Notes under the pieces: generated by a model | Seen by the model: the letters and a program-made list of their open reading frames with translations, nothing else | Databases searched by the model: none | Told to the model about the DNA's origin: nothing | Translations under genes and position numbers: made by a program | Part shown: in pieces, positions 47,117-59,436 of the stretch | How the letters are laid out: each line of letters opens with the position of its first letter | Position numbering within the stretch: position 1 is the stretch's first letter | NCBI GenBank assembly: GCA_020746875.1 | Contig: JAGTJL010000013.1 | Coordinates: 744,001 to 808,000, forward strand | Direction: 5' to 3' | Source: Rhexocercosporidium sp. MPI-PUGE-AT-0058 | Taxonomy: Eukaryota > Ascomycota > Leotiomycetes > Helotiales | Length of the DNA stretch: 64,000 bases

Positions 47117-50100
47117 CTACAATCTCGAGATAGCTTTCATCAGAACCTCCAATCCCCTGTTCTCAACACCGTCTTCAACAGAACCTCCCAGAGCCTGCTT
47201 CAGGATCCAGCTAACATCACTCTGTACACCAAGCGGGATATAACATCCGCTTCTTGCCTTCTCCAGACTCTCCTTCAGTCGACTGGTATGCTCCCATTCC
47301 TTAGCGGCGACTTCAGCACGATCGATGACTTTGGTAGGAATGCCGCACATTGCCGCACAATGCATACCGAAGCTGCCCTCTGCAACACCGTCTTCGAGTT
47401 TGTACAGAAAGGTGACACGACGATTGTCTTCGTCGACGTGGATCTGCATTCTCTTAGGAGCGATCTCGGGGTGGCCTGCGAACTCCGTGGCGAGGGAGTG
47501 GTAATGGGTTGCAAAAAACCCGGTGCAGCCAATGTGAGTGGCAACGTGGTGTAGCACTGACTGTGCAACCGCTACGCCATCGTATGAGCTTGTCCCGCGA
47601 CCGAGCTCATCCAGAATCACAAGAGAGCGAGGAGTAGCTTCGGCGAGAATCTTCTTCGTTTCCGAGAGCTCGACGAAGAAGGTGGATTGGGCGGCAAAGA
47701 TGTTATCGTTGGCGCCGAGACGGGACATGATGCGGTCCACAGGAGTCAGAGTTGCGGAAACACAAGGAACATAACATCCGATTTGGGCCATGATGACGGC
47801 GACACAGGTCTTGAGAATGTTAGTAAATTATAGGCTCAGCGGGAAATGGACCATACCATTCGCAACATTGTAGACTTCCCGGCCGCGTTCGCACCAGTCA
47901 ACAAATTAATATTTGCCGCATCACCACCAAGCTTGACATCATTTGGAATGAAGTCGGTAACATTTGGCAGCATACATGGATGACGGAGCTCCTCGAATTC
48001 GATGACACTTCGTTCCGAATCAACAAAGGTAGGTCTACAGCTTGGTTCTCCAAGTGCTGCCGATGCCGTAGCAAGACTGATGAGGCAATCGAGTTGTGAG
48101 ACAACTCGAACAGCTGGCAACCACAAGCTGTAATCTTCGTCGAAACGGGCATACAGCCTACTTGCGACCTGCTTGACAATTTGGCCATGAGTCTCTTGCG
48201 CTTCTTGTAGCTGGCGGATGAGGGTCTTCAGCTCCGGGAAGTAGTAGCGTTTGAACCCAGATGCCGAAGACATCATGTTCCAGTCTTTCGGAACCTTTGT
48301 TGCTACCGGAACCTCCATTTGGTAGATCTCCTTACCAATTGTCTTATAGTTGATCTTGGATGTGTTGCCACCGAGCTCTTTCCGTTTGCGCTTTAACAAG
48401 CTCTCCAGTTCCGCTTCAATCTCCTCGATATGATCTTGGCTGTTATCAAAATCCTCTTCCACTCCTCGCTCCGGCACCAAAAGCTTGAACTCTTTCGCCT
48501 TTGTATGATCAAACGCTGTTTTCCAAAATTTGAGAGGCTTGGTGAGATCTGGCATTGCAGCAATGAGACGATCAACAATTCCGTCACCGCCACCGAAAGC
48601 TTGTAAGAGGCTCATTGTATATTCGATCTGCTCGAAGCCATCAATGACCCTTACAAAGTCGTCTGGTCTACAAGAGCCAGCATGGATTCGAGATATCAAT
48701 CTTTCCAGATCTGGCATCCGTGTCATAGATGCAATGAATTGCTCACTCAAGGTGCGATCCTTGTTGAGCATGTCTACCGCATCCAGCCGTTCGTTGATTT
48801 TATCAGCATCGGCCAAAGGATGGCAGACCCATTGCCGGAACATGCGTTTTCCAAAGGGGGTTACACATCGGTTCAGCAGAGTGAATAGGGTTCCATCATG
48901 GCTTCCATCAAAGCTGTTCGCGAAGACCTCGAGGTTGATGAGTGTCTGACCATCCAGCACCAAGGTGGTGCCTTTCTGAATTGGACTGTACGTTGTGAAG
49001 TTGCCCTGAGTCAAAAGGTTACGTTCCAGTTTGAGCGTTCTGAGATACTGAACTAGAGCACCCATGGCAGACATCAACACCTCACTATTCCTCGCAGCTT
49101 CCAGTTTCTCCGGCCAAACTTCTTTGCCGTCAGATTCCTCAGATACAAAATACCCACTGCAATCTAACTCCCGTCGAGTGATATCAGCTGTCCAGAATTC
49201 GTTTCCTGGTTTGAGATGATTCCAGATGGTCGTAGGGTTGGTGTTATTCTTCAGGATTCGCATTGCTTTTGTAGAGAGGTGAGACTTTTCCAGAAGTAGC
49301 TCCTGCGGTCTAATTTGGGCAATCAACGTCTCAAATTTTGTCAGGTCAACGTCGTCCACGAAATCTGAGAGGAAGAATTGACCAGTTGCGGTATCAACAA
49401 ACGCAACTCCGTAATTTGGTAGATCGTCGATCATTTGTTCTTTGATGGCTACACAGAACGTGGCCATATCATCCTGAAGCATACTTCCCTCGACTAATGT
49501 CCCCCCAGTCAGAACGCAGGCTAGCTCACGGCGAATGATTTTGTCGGCTTTGGACGGGACTTTCTTTGATCCGTTTCCCTTGCCTTCTGCTTCACGCATC
49601 TCTTTGCCTAGAGCAGATTCGCACTGATCAACACGAGCAATCTTGAATCCTTTGGCAACGAACTGGTTTGCCCAGTGATCCAGTGACATTTCTGGGACAC
49701 CAACCATTCGCATGTTGACCCTGTCTGTGAGCTTAAGATCAAATAATTGGTGACCAATCGTAGCATCGTTTTCGTACAGCTCGTAGAATTTCCCCTTCTT
49801 GAAGAAAACAATAGTGTCCCAGAATTTCTGCTTGATCTCCCAGTATTGCGTCTCGAATGGAGAGAACTTGTTCCACGCTCCAGGGGGAATATATACCGTT
49901 CTTGGGTCGTATTCAGGATGTCCAATGGGGTTCCGATCAATGTCTTGCAGGTTGGCCAACCAAGGATATCTGAGCTCCGGGTCGCTCTTGCAAGCCTTCT
50001 CCTTCGGCTTCTTCTTATTCGATACTGGAGTTTTGAGAGTACTTGCTGACTTCTCTAACAGGAGTGCTGTGTTCTGTGGATCATATTTCCATTGCTGTGC

Positions 50101-51015
50101 GGTGGAAGTTCGTGGTATCTCCATATCCAGATCATCGTCTTCCTCTTCTGTCGCGATAGGTGCAGGTGTGGGAGGAGCTATGTTCGCACTCGAACGTTTT
50201 CGTGGGATTGCAGCCGATGTAGGTCTCTTTCTCTTTTTCGATGGCTTGACAGGAGCGTCCGAGTCATCATCGACAACAAAATCGTCCATATCTTCTGCGA
50301 GATGTTAGTCAATATGTTTGCGGAGAGATAGGGTCGGCATACCATCATCATCGTCAGCTGCACCGTCTAGTCCTCCGATGAACACGTCTTCGTCCTCATC
50401 TTCCTCTTCAATCTTGGCCCTTGAGGCTGATCTCCTTTTGGTATTGATTCCGGCAGGGTCGTAGGCATCCTCGTCGTCTTCGTCGTCCGACTCGGCGTAG
50501 CTAACAACCTTCTTTGCCTAGACATAACGGTTAGATAGGACGTTAGATGGAACAATGCAGAGAAAATTGCTCACCTTTCGCGAAGGACTGCTGCCCAATG
50601 CCAGTGCATTTCCATTGACGGCCTGCTGGACTCTCTTAGCAGGTGTCGTGGGCGATGGCAAACCGGTATCTTCTACCTCTTCTGGGATCCCTCCATTCTC
50701 ATTCTCCTGCGAGCTGGACGGACCCATGGCATCACTGCTTGGTACAGGAGTCATGTTCTTCACAGCAGATTTGCGGAACGCGGGTTTCTTGACTGGCAGC
50801 GTGGGCTTTGCCATGGCATTGACGGCGTTCGAGGTATCATTGGCCTTCAAGACGCCGTTGGAAGGAGTGGGAGTAGGTGTACTGCTGGCTGCTTTCTTCC
50901 CGAAGAAACTCTGGATAGTCCGCTGCCCGGATGAATGTCCAGCACTCGAATTCTGCTTCTGCAAAGACGGAGGCGCTCGGGCAGGTGTAGCTGACCCATC
51001 CTTTGGCTTGCCCAT
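47117..51015 (-). CDS. MSH6: DNA mismatch repair protein MSH6
   Basis: Four exons (50575-51015, 50343-50517, 47857-50294, 47117-47809) in phase, 1248 residues. The N-terminus has a PCNA-interacting box, QRTIQSFF, followed by an acidic, basic-interspersed linker (SDDEDDEDAYD). The mismatch-recognition domain contains KGKFYELYENDA, with the Phe-x-Glu type motif that stacks on the mismatch. The ATPase has the Walker A motif TGANAAGKST, LRMTCVAVIMAQIGCYVPC across the last exon junction, and the Walker B segment ILDELGRGTSS. MSH6 pairs with MSH2 as MutS-alpha and recognises base mismatches and small loops. Length matches the yeast and fungal family. The gene starts about 180 bases from a perfect MluI cell-cycle box. 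Confidence 0.96.
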
Positions 51016-51689
51016 ATTGGAGGTTCAAGAGATTGAGCGGCTGTTGTACAATACAATAGAAGAGAAGGGACAGGATTTCGAGATTCAGGATATTGGGAAG
51101 TATATCAAAGGGGGATAGGAGGTAACAGAATGAAGGAAGTGGTACAGCGAGTGAGAAATGAGGATGAGAGGGAGCTTCAAAAAGCTAGGGAAGACGCGTA
51201 GGGAGGCGCGTGTAGACCGTGATTGCCAGGGCACGCCCGATTTCTTGGCTTGGCCGTGCCCCGCGAACCCCTGCAAATCAGGATCCGGATTCTTCTCCTG
51301 ATTTCTGTCTTGCATTACTTCCCACGATTTATTCGATATCTAACAACCTCGCTGATTGACAAGCAACCCTGTTACCAAAGAAGCCTCCACATATCTAGTG
51401 TTTCGGAGAGGCCCCCAACGATTTCAAAATCTTGACATCGTCGCTTCTTTGGGCAACACATGTACTCTATCAGCCTCGCGAAAGGCGATATTAGGGTCGA
51501 GGGATGCACGATTTCTCTGTATTGTGAAGTCTGCGCACGACAGAAGTCTATTCCGCGTATCCCCAGTCCTACTATCTATTTGTAGATCATCCTTTGTGCC
51601 CTTATGGGTTCATCCAGCCCGTCCTTCCTGCCCCTAAAGCGGAGTCATTCATTTATTCATATTCTCAGCACTGCTAAATCTGTACCTGC
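51016..51689. other. MSH6 upstream region
   Basis: Upstream of MSH6 and downstream of the minus-strand gene ending at 51690. It includes the ACGCGT site listed separately; otherwise no feature seen. Confidence 0.5.
51194..51199. promoter_or_regulatory. MluI cell-cycle box (MCB) upstream of MSH6
   Basis: ACGCGT is a palindrome about 180 bases before the MSH6 start codon. In yeasts this element binds MBF and drives late-G1 expression of replication and repair genes, including MSH6. Its presence here is seen; conserved control is inference. Confidence 0.45.
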
Positions 51690-52889
51690 CTATGCCTTCT
51701 GCGAAGACCAAAGTCTCTCTCTCGCATCCGTATGGTATTTCTCCGTCGCTGCCTTCGTTGATCCTCGTTCTGCTCTTCGCGCTCTTAGGTCTCTGGCCAC
51801 GGGCGAAACAATCTGTTCATCTGGTTCTTGGAGAAGGGTAGGGGTGACGGTCTTCGGTAGACGAGCAGGTGTGAATTCATGGCGCTCAGCCCTCCTCCTC
51901 TCTCTGTTCCTTGTGAAGTCGGATACAGATTCAGATTCGGAGGCTGGACAAATGGGAGGGACAAAAGCTGTGAAGCTTGGTGGGAGGGTGCGAACGTGAC
52001 GCGATGTTGAAGAAGAGGTGACTGACCATGGAGAGTTTCGAATATCGGATGAACTTCGAGACTGCTCGTGGGGTTGGCTTTTGGATTGGGATCGGCGATC
52101 GGACTGCCATGAGGTGTTCGGTTTAGGCGGACTTGGACAAAAGTGTCGAGATTCCATCTTCTGAAGTCGTGGTGACACGTTGTAAGGAAGATTGACTGAT
52201 GGCGGCGTGTCAGACCGCTCTATGACACTTCCAAAATTAATTTCCGAAGCTCGACTACTCAGTGTGAACAAGTCGGAATTCCAACCTGATAGTTTCTGGT
52301 CGACGTGCTTTTTCGCTTCCCTCACCCTCGGAATCGCGTTACTGGCACTGCCGTGGCTTGATCGTTCTGGGTTCTTTTCACGCTTCGAGATGGTCGATAA
52401 TGGGTGTTCACTCTCTACGACTTCGAAATCTTTCACCTCTACCTTAGACTTCTCTCGCCTTGCATTATGTCGTTGAGGGCTCGGCATGTTCTCGAATCTG
52501 ACTCGTCGTTGCTTTTCATCTTCCTCTGATTTCGATTCTGTTTTTTTCGGGTGTAAAGCTGAGAGGAGCCTCTCGATGAATTTGATCTTGCGCCTCGGGG
52601 ACGCACTCCTCGGCATTTTGTCAGTAATGAGAGCGCTAAGTTCAAGGCTGGTTTTGGTGTCCAAAGAAGATGCAGTTGACCTTGTTTGTTCGTGGTGACA
52701 TTGAAGAGAATGGCAATTCCGACGCGAAGTGAAACTAGTCGCTCGACACGCACTCTCCTGGAGATGTCTGTTCCAAACCACAATATCGAGTTTGGGCCGT
52801 TCACGGAAACCTCCAGCAATGGAAACCACAGAAATACCGTCTGAGTCCTTCTCGTGCTTAGTGGCAGCAGCATCATCGCATTTCTTCAT
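51690..52889 (-). CDS. Uncharacterised Ser/Arg-rich protein
   Basis: A single exon. The frame is open to 52985, but the first ATG within it is at 52889, which gives 399 residues. The product is hydrophilic and rich in Ser, Arg, Lys and Glu, with no signal peptide or membrane helix. Short motifs such as RRKIKFIERLLSALHPKK (amphipathic basic helix) and RRRAERHEF and LRARRAERGST near the C-terminus look like basic repeats. No family is recognised. It could be an intrinsically disordered nuclear or cytoskeletal protein. The start is uncertain because an intron could bring in an earlier exon. Confidence 0.6.
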   Translation of the reverse strand: MKKCDDAAATKHEKDSDGISVVSIAGGFRERPKLDIVVWNRHLQESACRATSFTSRRNCHSLQCHHEQTRSTASSLDTKTSLELSALITDKMPRSASPRRKIKFIERLLSALHPKKTESKSEEDEKQRRVRFENMPSPQRHNARREKSKVEVKDFEVVESEHPLSTISKREKNPERSSHGSASNAIPRVREAKKHVDQKLSGWNSDLFTLSSRASEINFGSVIERSDTPPSVNLPYNVSPRLQKMESRHFCPSPPKPNTSWQSDRRSQSKSQPHEQSRSSSDIRNSPWSVTSSSTSRHVRTLPPSFTAFVPPICPASESESVSDFTRNRERRRAERHEFTPARLPKTVTPTLLQEPDEQIVSPVARDLRARRAERGSTKAATEKYHTDARERLWSSQKA

Positions 52890-53001
52890 CCATCCTTCGA
52901 CAATCGAGCAAGACCTTTTGATAAAGGCTGGGTGGGGATCCAAATCACTTCCTGAGAGATAGCATTGTGGCTCTTCTTTCTTCACTCTTCACTTCTGATT
53001 C

Positions 53002-53496
53002 TTAGGGAGGTTTGTCATTTTTTGTTGTCTGTAACAAAGTTAGCACTCCCCTTCTCTCTGATACGAGATGTTATGAAACACTGCCTCAAATAAGACTGTT
53101 GTAGAGCCATGAGAACAAAGATATGTATCGAGGAATGCAAACCTCTGCAACCATCTCCTGCAGCCTCTTCTTTTTTATTCTCACGGTTACGCTGTCACTA
53201 GGCGTAAGAGATTCCTGCGAATCCGCACAGCTACCAGAGCTTGCAGGGCTTGCAGAGATTCTCTTCTCAGTAGCAGGATGTTCAACCATCTGCTTCTTGC
53301 ATTGCAGCAGCTCATCCTCTACTTCTCTCATAATTCCAGTAAGCGTAGCAACTGGCACGCCTTGTGCAAGTCTCCGAAAACTTTTCCAAGTTTCAGCGTC
53401 GTCTTGTGTCTCCAAGTCCACAGATCGCCCAATTTGGGCTCGACTTTTCTGCTCAGTCTTGCCAGTGCTAGACTTACTAGCCCGAAGGCCTTCTTG
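53002..53496 (-). CDS. Uncharacterised protein, 5' end unresolved
   Basis: A coding stretch from a TTTTTAG acceptor just before 53496 reads 118 codons (SRAQIGRSVDLETQDDAETW, then REVEDELLQCKKQMVEHP) and can be joined from 53143 to a short last exon 53002-53028 ending TTKNDKPP and TAA. The donor GTTTGC is weak. Upstream in the same frame lies TAG at the acceptor, so an earlier exon is needed; I cannot place it. The amino-acid composition and charged helices look coding. No family is recognised. It may be a gene fragment. Confidence 0.35.
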
Positions 53497-54481
53497 CTAA
53501 AAAGTTCCAACGCAAGTGGCACTAGGGTGGAAGTCGCCGAATAACAGGATAGTGAGGACAGACATTTGGGGCAAGTAGATGGAAGAATGACTCTTGAGTT
53601 TATGTATGAAGTTTGGCGATGGAACCACAATAGGGACATAGCTCCGAATCACAGTTATTATGGCTTAGAATCACAGGAGAAGACTGCAGTTGAATCACAA
53701 CTTTTAAATTGTTGTGGTGAATGAATCACAAACTTCTCCAAGCTCTTTCCTTTTCACTTCTGCCAAAACAAACATCACGTGCACACAAATATCAAGTGAA
53801 GAAGGAGAGATATTACAACTAGATCCTCAATTCCAAGTTGTGATCCTAAGGAATTGATCAATTACGAATACGGATTTTCGATCACCACTTGCAGCCAGGT
53901 CGTGAAGGACTGTACAGTATACGTAGAAAGCAGAATTTAAAACTCTAAGTTCAAGCTTACTATACCGGCTCTAGCGGCCTCCTCTCTTCTCCCCTATTTG
54001 TTTGCCTCGTAAGCCGATATCGAAAACAGTAAGCAGTATCATTCCTCGCAAACACTCCTGGTCAGAATACTACGAAGAGGGGTAAATCTTGGCAAACTCA
54101 TTCTCGCCTCCGATTCCTGCCTTGGCGCAAGCCCCAAAGCCAATCCGCGCAGAACGTGATCTAAACATACATCAACTACCCAGGATCCCGGGATTCGACC
54201 TTCTTTATTTGATTTTCAGGGCTGCACTTGCACCAATTACCTTCCTTGGCGTACCATGTGGTTTTGTCAGAAATGGGACGAACTGCTTTTAAGCATAGAG
54301 CATCTGCATGCTTTCGCTACTGCGTACCTGTCTAAGTCGAGTTAGGATGATGCCCCCAAGAAAGCTATTGTGGTATTACGTGGGAAGAGAATATATAAGG
54401 GCATGTGCCTCGAGAGAATTTCTGGCAGTTGTCTGAAAGCCCTTCAGGAACTCAAGACTACTTCCAGACCTTCATTTAGCC
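53497..54481. other. Intergenic with GAATCACA direct repeats
   Basis: Four copies of GAATCACA lie near 53646, 53668, 53692 and 53723. Otherwise only short frames. The right end is the promoter of the PI-PLC gene. Confidence 0.5.
54392..54398 (+). promoter_or_regulatory. TATA box of the PI-PLC gene
   Basis: TATATAA lies 84 bases before the ATG at 54482, a normal fungal core-promoter distance. Confidence 0.5.
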
Positions 54482-55688
54482 ATGCCTATCTCAAAGGTCC
54501 TCCCGAGCTACGTCGCCATGGCTTGTAAATACCCTTGGTCACCCTGACATGGCATTCTTCACTAACAAAACTCTAGGCGCTTTACCACTCGTGCTCGCCA
54601 GTCCTACAGCTAGAGACAACGATGATCTTCGCATGAACGAAGTCCAAGTAATCGGAACTCACAACAGCTACCAAATTGAGACCACCTTCGCTGAACACCC
54701 CGTCCTGGAGAAATACGCCGGTACTACTGGCGCCCAAAACCTATATTATTCGCACGCATCGATCTCAGACCAATTAACCTACCAATCCATCCGTGGTCTC
54801 GAGATCGACCTCTGGGCAGACTCAGCAGGAGGCATGTACGCCACGCCTCTCGGCCGCAAACTATCTAACTTACCCTACCCCTCCGATCCAGCCCTTTTAC
54901 TACCCGGAACGAAAGTCCTGCACGTCGCAGACTTTGACGTGAACTCACACTGCTTCACCTTCGTTGACTGTCTCCAACAAGTAAAAGCCTGGTCGAAAGC
55001 CAACAGAGGTCACACCCTCCTCCCCATCATGCTCGAGTTCAAAATTCCAGATCTATCCGTAGCTGCTATCGGCGGTGCCGTAGGCGAGCAATGGAACGCA
55101 ACGAATCTAAACGCAGTCGACGCGAAGATCCGTTCGGTTTTCAAAGACAGCGAGATGATCACCCCAGATGATGTCCGCAAGCGCGGTCTCTCACTCGAGC
55201 AATCCGTCCTTCAATACGGCTGGCCCACCCACAAAGCTGCAAAGAGCAAAGTCATCTTCCTCATGGACAACGATCCCGCAACGGGTCTGATCCGGAATCC
55301 TTACCGCGCAAACGGACACGCCTCTCTCGAAGGCAGGGCTATCTTCACGAATTCTATCCCGGGAGAAGCCGATGGAGCGTTCCTGAAACGTAATGATCCC
55401 AAAGGCGATAATTTGAAGCTTATTCAGGATTTGGTAAAGAAAGGGTATTTTGTACGTACGAGGAGCGATGAGCCGATTAAGACAGTGCTGGAGAATAGTT
55501 TCGTGATGAGAGATGCAGCGTTTGCGAGTGGTGCTCAGCTGATCTCGACGGATTTCCCGGTCGTGGGTATGGCGGCGAGGTATAATAGTAGTTTTGTGGC
55601 GAGGTTTGAGGGCGGGGCGACGGTTAGGTGTAATACACTGATTGGGGGGAGGAAGTGTAAGGAGGATAAGTTGGAGGAGCTGAAGTGA
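54482..55688 (+). CDS. Secreted Ca-dependent phosphoinositide phospholipase C (PI-PLC-C1 type)
   Basis: Exon 1 54482-54524 and exon 2 54577-55688, joined across an intron with a CACTAACA branch site; 384 residues. The first exon completes a signal peptide (ALPLVLASPTA). The catalytic motif IGTHNSYQ is near residue 40, followed by RGLEIDLWAD and VNSHCFTF, consistent with the His and acidic metal-binding residues of the PLC TIM barrel. IMLEFKIPD, VIFLMDND and ISTDFPVVGM continue the barrel. The family includes secreted enzymes that cleave phosphoinositides or glycosyl-PI anchors in a Ca-dependent way. A single Cys-rich end (RCNTLIGGRKCKED) suggests a disulfide. Extracellular role is inferred from the signal peptide. 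Confidence 0.88.
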
Positions 55689-56336
55689 GGGCATTCGAGG
55701 AATGATTTGAGTAGTCAGAGTAATGATAATTGAGAAAAATTGACCAGTGTACCAATTCGGGAGAAGAAGAGATCAACTAGTTAGCAGAATCTTTTTGCAC
55801 TATAGATGAACAGCTGAGATCTTGGGTGTTTACTAACGTGATCTAAACTGCATCACGAAATGTAGGGGTAGCGAGGAAGACTGGTAGCTCCAGTCGTGGC
55901 TCCGGAGCTCAATACACCAGTGACACTACTCACATCTCCACCAGGGAATAGATCAAAATCAGGAGCATACGACAGATACATTACAATTATGAGATACACG
56001 ACAAAACTAGAGATAAGAAGAAAACATGAAAAAAAAAATATGCTCACAAATGCGAAGGGCCTTGTGCTGGGGCGATCAATCCAGGCGGTGTGAGCTGGCA
56101 GAACGCGCTTTCTCTCGAATCTCGCGATCTTTCCATCCTGGCATCTGATACATTCTTCGCAGCCATCAATTGAAAGCATTGAGAAGCCATCACCGGGAAA
56201 CTATGCGATCTTCATCATCTAGTCTTTCCTATTCTCTACCCTGATCCGCTGTCTGCCCCTTGATATCGCCATCGACAGTGGCACGTGCCGTTCGTAACCC
56301 TTATTCGGTAGCAGGTACCTCTCAGAAAGGAACACG
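55689..56336. other. Intergenic; one doubtful small frame
   Basis: A minus-strand frame at 55853-56179 (108 codons) includes a hydrophobic stretch and a possible 51-base intron (GTGAGC ... CTCTAG). Splicing would shorten it. I do not regard it as a supported gene. Confidence 0.4.
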
Positions 56337-57167
56337 ATGTTACTTCAGCGCATTAAACCTAAAACCGTTCTACCTACTTTCAGAAGGTCTCAATCTCGAG
56401 CATTTCCAGTTTTCAGATCTTCGGCTCTGAAATGTCGACTCAGCAGCACGACTGCTACTTCCTCAAAGCCCGGGGTCAAAAAGGCTCGTAAGTCTAGCCT
56501 CCTTTCGACAAATGAAAACAGCTCTGAAAATTACAGGATTCCCTGAGAGATTGATTATATATCATGCTGGAACTGGTCGGACGGTATTCCTGGGGTGTTT
56601 AAAAGTCACCACTATTTTCATTTGTGCATTCTTCTGTGCTGTAATGGCTCCGACGCATTTCTACGCCGAAGAATCGAATTGGGTCGCTGCCGGAGGTATG
56701 TCAATTATCGCAATTTCCGTTATCAAATCTCAGCTTCGGTGAATTCTTACTGCAGAACAGTTATGATCTCTGGCCTCGTGCCAGTCTCAGTCGTTGCATA
56801 CATCTCAGCCCCTTTCGTGACATACATCCACCTTCGCCTACCAATCTTCGCTCGACAATCCCAAGAGATGTTACTGCGGTACTCCAAGAGCCTACCCAAG
56901 AATGCAGAACTCGACATTACGACGATGAACTTCATCGGCAAACCGCGAGTCACGCGAGTCAAGGCTGGAGATTTGCGTGCCGTCAAAGAACGCTTCGGGT
57001 TCGCGAACTACTGTCGAGATACGAAGGTATTGAATTCTAAGAGGCCATGGTGGATGGGGAAGGCTGTGAGACAGTTTGGAGTCACAAATGAAAGGAGTGG
57101 TGTCATGGGTGGCGAGATTTGGGAGAATGTCGCCAAGGGTATTAAGAAGAACCAGAAATCTGATTAG
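56337..57167 (+). CDS. Mitochondrial membrane protein, TMEM186/TMEM223-like
   Basis: Three exons (56337-56487, 56537-56695, 56761-57167) in phase, 238 residues. The N-terminus is Arg/Ser-rich, a mitochondrial presequence. FPERLIIYHAGTGRTVFLG is followed by two transmembrane helices (TTIFICAFFCAVMAP and GLVPVSVVAYISAPFVTYI) and a C-terminal tail with basic and aromatic residues (RPWWMGKAVRQFG). The layout matches small inner-membrane assembly factors of the TMEM186/TMEM223 kind, which support respiratory-chain assembly; which family exactly is uncertain. The last acceptor must be AACAG (before 56761), because the earlier TGCAG leads to a stop. Confidence 0.7.
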
Positions 57168-57415
57168 AATTTGACATTGATCTTGTGATAAGGACAGCAA
57201 TTATTTTGTGAGTACAGCAGTCTCCCATGTGTGTTTCTGTGGTGCTTTCTGCATTATGAGAATTTCCAGTCCGAACCAAGCAAGTTCCGCCACATGTCAT
57301 GTCAATCTCGGCACATTGCCACTGAGAAAGGTTAGCTTGGAACCTTGAGCCATGAGATGTCAATTTTTTTTGTCTCTGTACCTCATGCTCTCCCAATCAA
57401 CGCTTCTCCTTAATC

Positions 57416-58044
57416 TCAGCCAAAGACTCTCTTCACAAAGTCCCCAATAGCCCTCTTGTAGGCACCATAGGAGCCATAGCCTCCGGCAGGTTCTGGATAG
57501 CCTACACCAACAGTCAGTTCGACTCGTACGTGTGTGGAGGCAAAAGTTGGAATCATTGACTCTTGCTCAAGCGAGTAGATCACTGGAGGCAACAATGTCT
57601 GAGTACAAGTAGACTGGGACACTTACTTCCATACCCTCCTGCTGGAGCAGGTGGGTTGGCGACCGGAGTAGGGTAATCACCATAATCGGCATAGCTGCCG
57701 GCATAATCCCCGTAGTCTGCATATGGTGCTGCAGCATCGCGCTTCTCCTCGCGTTTGTGTGTTTCGTAATTACCGTAATTACCATACTTTCCGTATTTTC
57801 CGTACTTGCCATACGAGCCTATCTGGTCAGTTTTGTTTCTATAGGAAAGGAACGACGGGAGGTGAGAAAGCCCATGGTCTTCTGTACGATGCAATTGCAT
57901 CCTTGGGACTGGTGCTCTTTCAGGATATAGTTGTAGGAAATTCTCACCATAGCCTGGACTAGCATCACGAGCATCAACGGGGACTGGAGCAGCAAGTGCT
58001 GCAGACGCAAGCGCAAGAGGAACGAGGACAGTTGTGAGTTTCAT
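57416..58044 (-). CDS. Secreted Gly/Tyr-repeat protein with dibasic sites
   Basis: Three exons (57948-58044, 57627-57818, 57416-57501) in phase, 124 residues. A signal peptide (MKLTTVLVPLALASAALA) is followed by PVPVDARDASPGYG, then YGKYGKYGKYGNYGNY, then the dibasic sites HKR and EEKR, then the repeats YADYGDY (twice), a PAGGYGSY repeat, and a tail with YKR and VKR. Kex2-like cleavage at the Lys-Arg sites is plausible. Such a protein could be a structural wall protein or a precursor of processed peptides. It lies about 1.4 kb from the UstYa-like gene. No family recognised. Confidence 0.75.
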
Positions 58045-59436
58045 GATAGCGGTTATGTGCAAGAATGAGCTCAAAAATCTGCAATTAATGAACTGCAGGA
58101 ACAGCGAGGGACATTTTGGAATCCGGGGGGGGCCTATTTATAAGAGCTGGAAGCTCTGCACATGCGTCTGTCACCGCACGTGTGGATGGAGCTCATGGCT
58201 CAGCCAAGCTCTCATCAAGCATGGGGTGGTAGCTACGTATCTACACCGAGCCATTCCAAGTGATACGCATGGCACGCTCAAAAGCTCCTCATCACTAGGA
58301 TCCTGAGAATCATATCCATCCAATGCGAAGATCTATTTGCAAGCCACTTTACGAGGTCTTTACTCTCGTTCGTTGCCCAGAGTGGTATCTAAGACATGCA
58401 TACAATCGGACTTTAGAGGTTATTGATAGTTTCGTTTTGAACTCCAATCAATTTCTCTCGCTCGGTAGCCCCGGCATGTTTTGATTCCTCAGCCTTGTTG
58501 GAATGCGGCATGGAGGCCCAAGAGATGCATGAGTGCAGTTGAAGCTGGAAGAGGTACACGGGAAGTTGCCAACACCATCGTCACGCTAGCATTTTGAGGC
58601 TTAGATCACTGGATATGATCGTCTGTGGACGCCATGACTGCAGCCAGAATCAAGTCCAGTGACACTTTTGCCAACTTTCCTGCTTCTATTCGGATATCGA
58701 AAGCTTCGGCCAGTATGCTTAGAGGCTGGAAAGTATATTGGAAGACAGAGAATGCTCGATATCATGAATACCCGAGGTCAGCGTGGTTTGATGACAGCCT
58801 TATCCTAGCGAGAATGCTGCATCGTTGTGACAGCTACAAAGTTCCTGACAACCAAGAGACGCGGGCCAGAACCGACTAGCTGCAGTCTCACACCCCTCCC
58901 GTCATGATGTTGATGCCATCACATCAGGAGGGGATCCTTCCTGATGAATAACCAAAACCCACCCAATTCGCCGTTGTCGTCAAGTGATACCACCGACGCA
59001 TCGCATTGCCAAGCGCTAAGGCTGAGCCAAGCTCCCCAGGTTGACCCATACAAGTGGTTTTGGTGGCGTTTCCGCAGGCAGATCTAGAATCGATCACCAA
59101 GCCACCTGCATAAAGTGTATTTCTATATGCTTTTTCTGCATTTTGAAGCTTTGGGAGAGGCGATACCCCTCTTTGAGGCGTCACTGGAATGGGCAAAGTG
59201 TAAAGTCTTCCAGGATGTGGTACTTGACAGCTGTTCAGCTGAGGACGGGCCAGTGTGGCTTCACTACGTGGTGCATATGTGAGCATGCGGAGATAATCTG
59301 CACACAGGTACACACCACGTGAAAGTGAGCTTGCCACTGGAACTTCTGAAATTTTCTGTATGTCCGCCCTGCCAAATTCTTCAATTCGATAGTAGGCCAG
59401 GAGAATCGCATCTTCATAATATTGTTTGAGTCAAAA
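58045..59436. other. Gene-free stretch of 1.4 kb
   Basis: Divergent upstream region of the Gly/Tyr-repeat gene and the UstYa-like gene. Only short frames; nothing recognised. Confidence 0.5.
58135..58142 (-). promoter_or_regulatory. TATA box of the Gly/Tyr-repeat protein gene
   Basis: On the minus strand TATAAATA lies 91 bases before the ATG at 58044. It is a consensus TATA element, which fits a strongly expressed secreted protein. Confidence 0.55.

Noticed and set aside
55853..56179. Small minus-strand frame with a hydrophobic stretch
   Set aside because: A likely intron inside would truncate it and no family is recognised; evidence too weak for a gene call.
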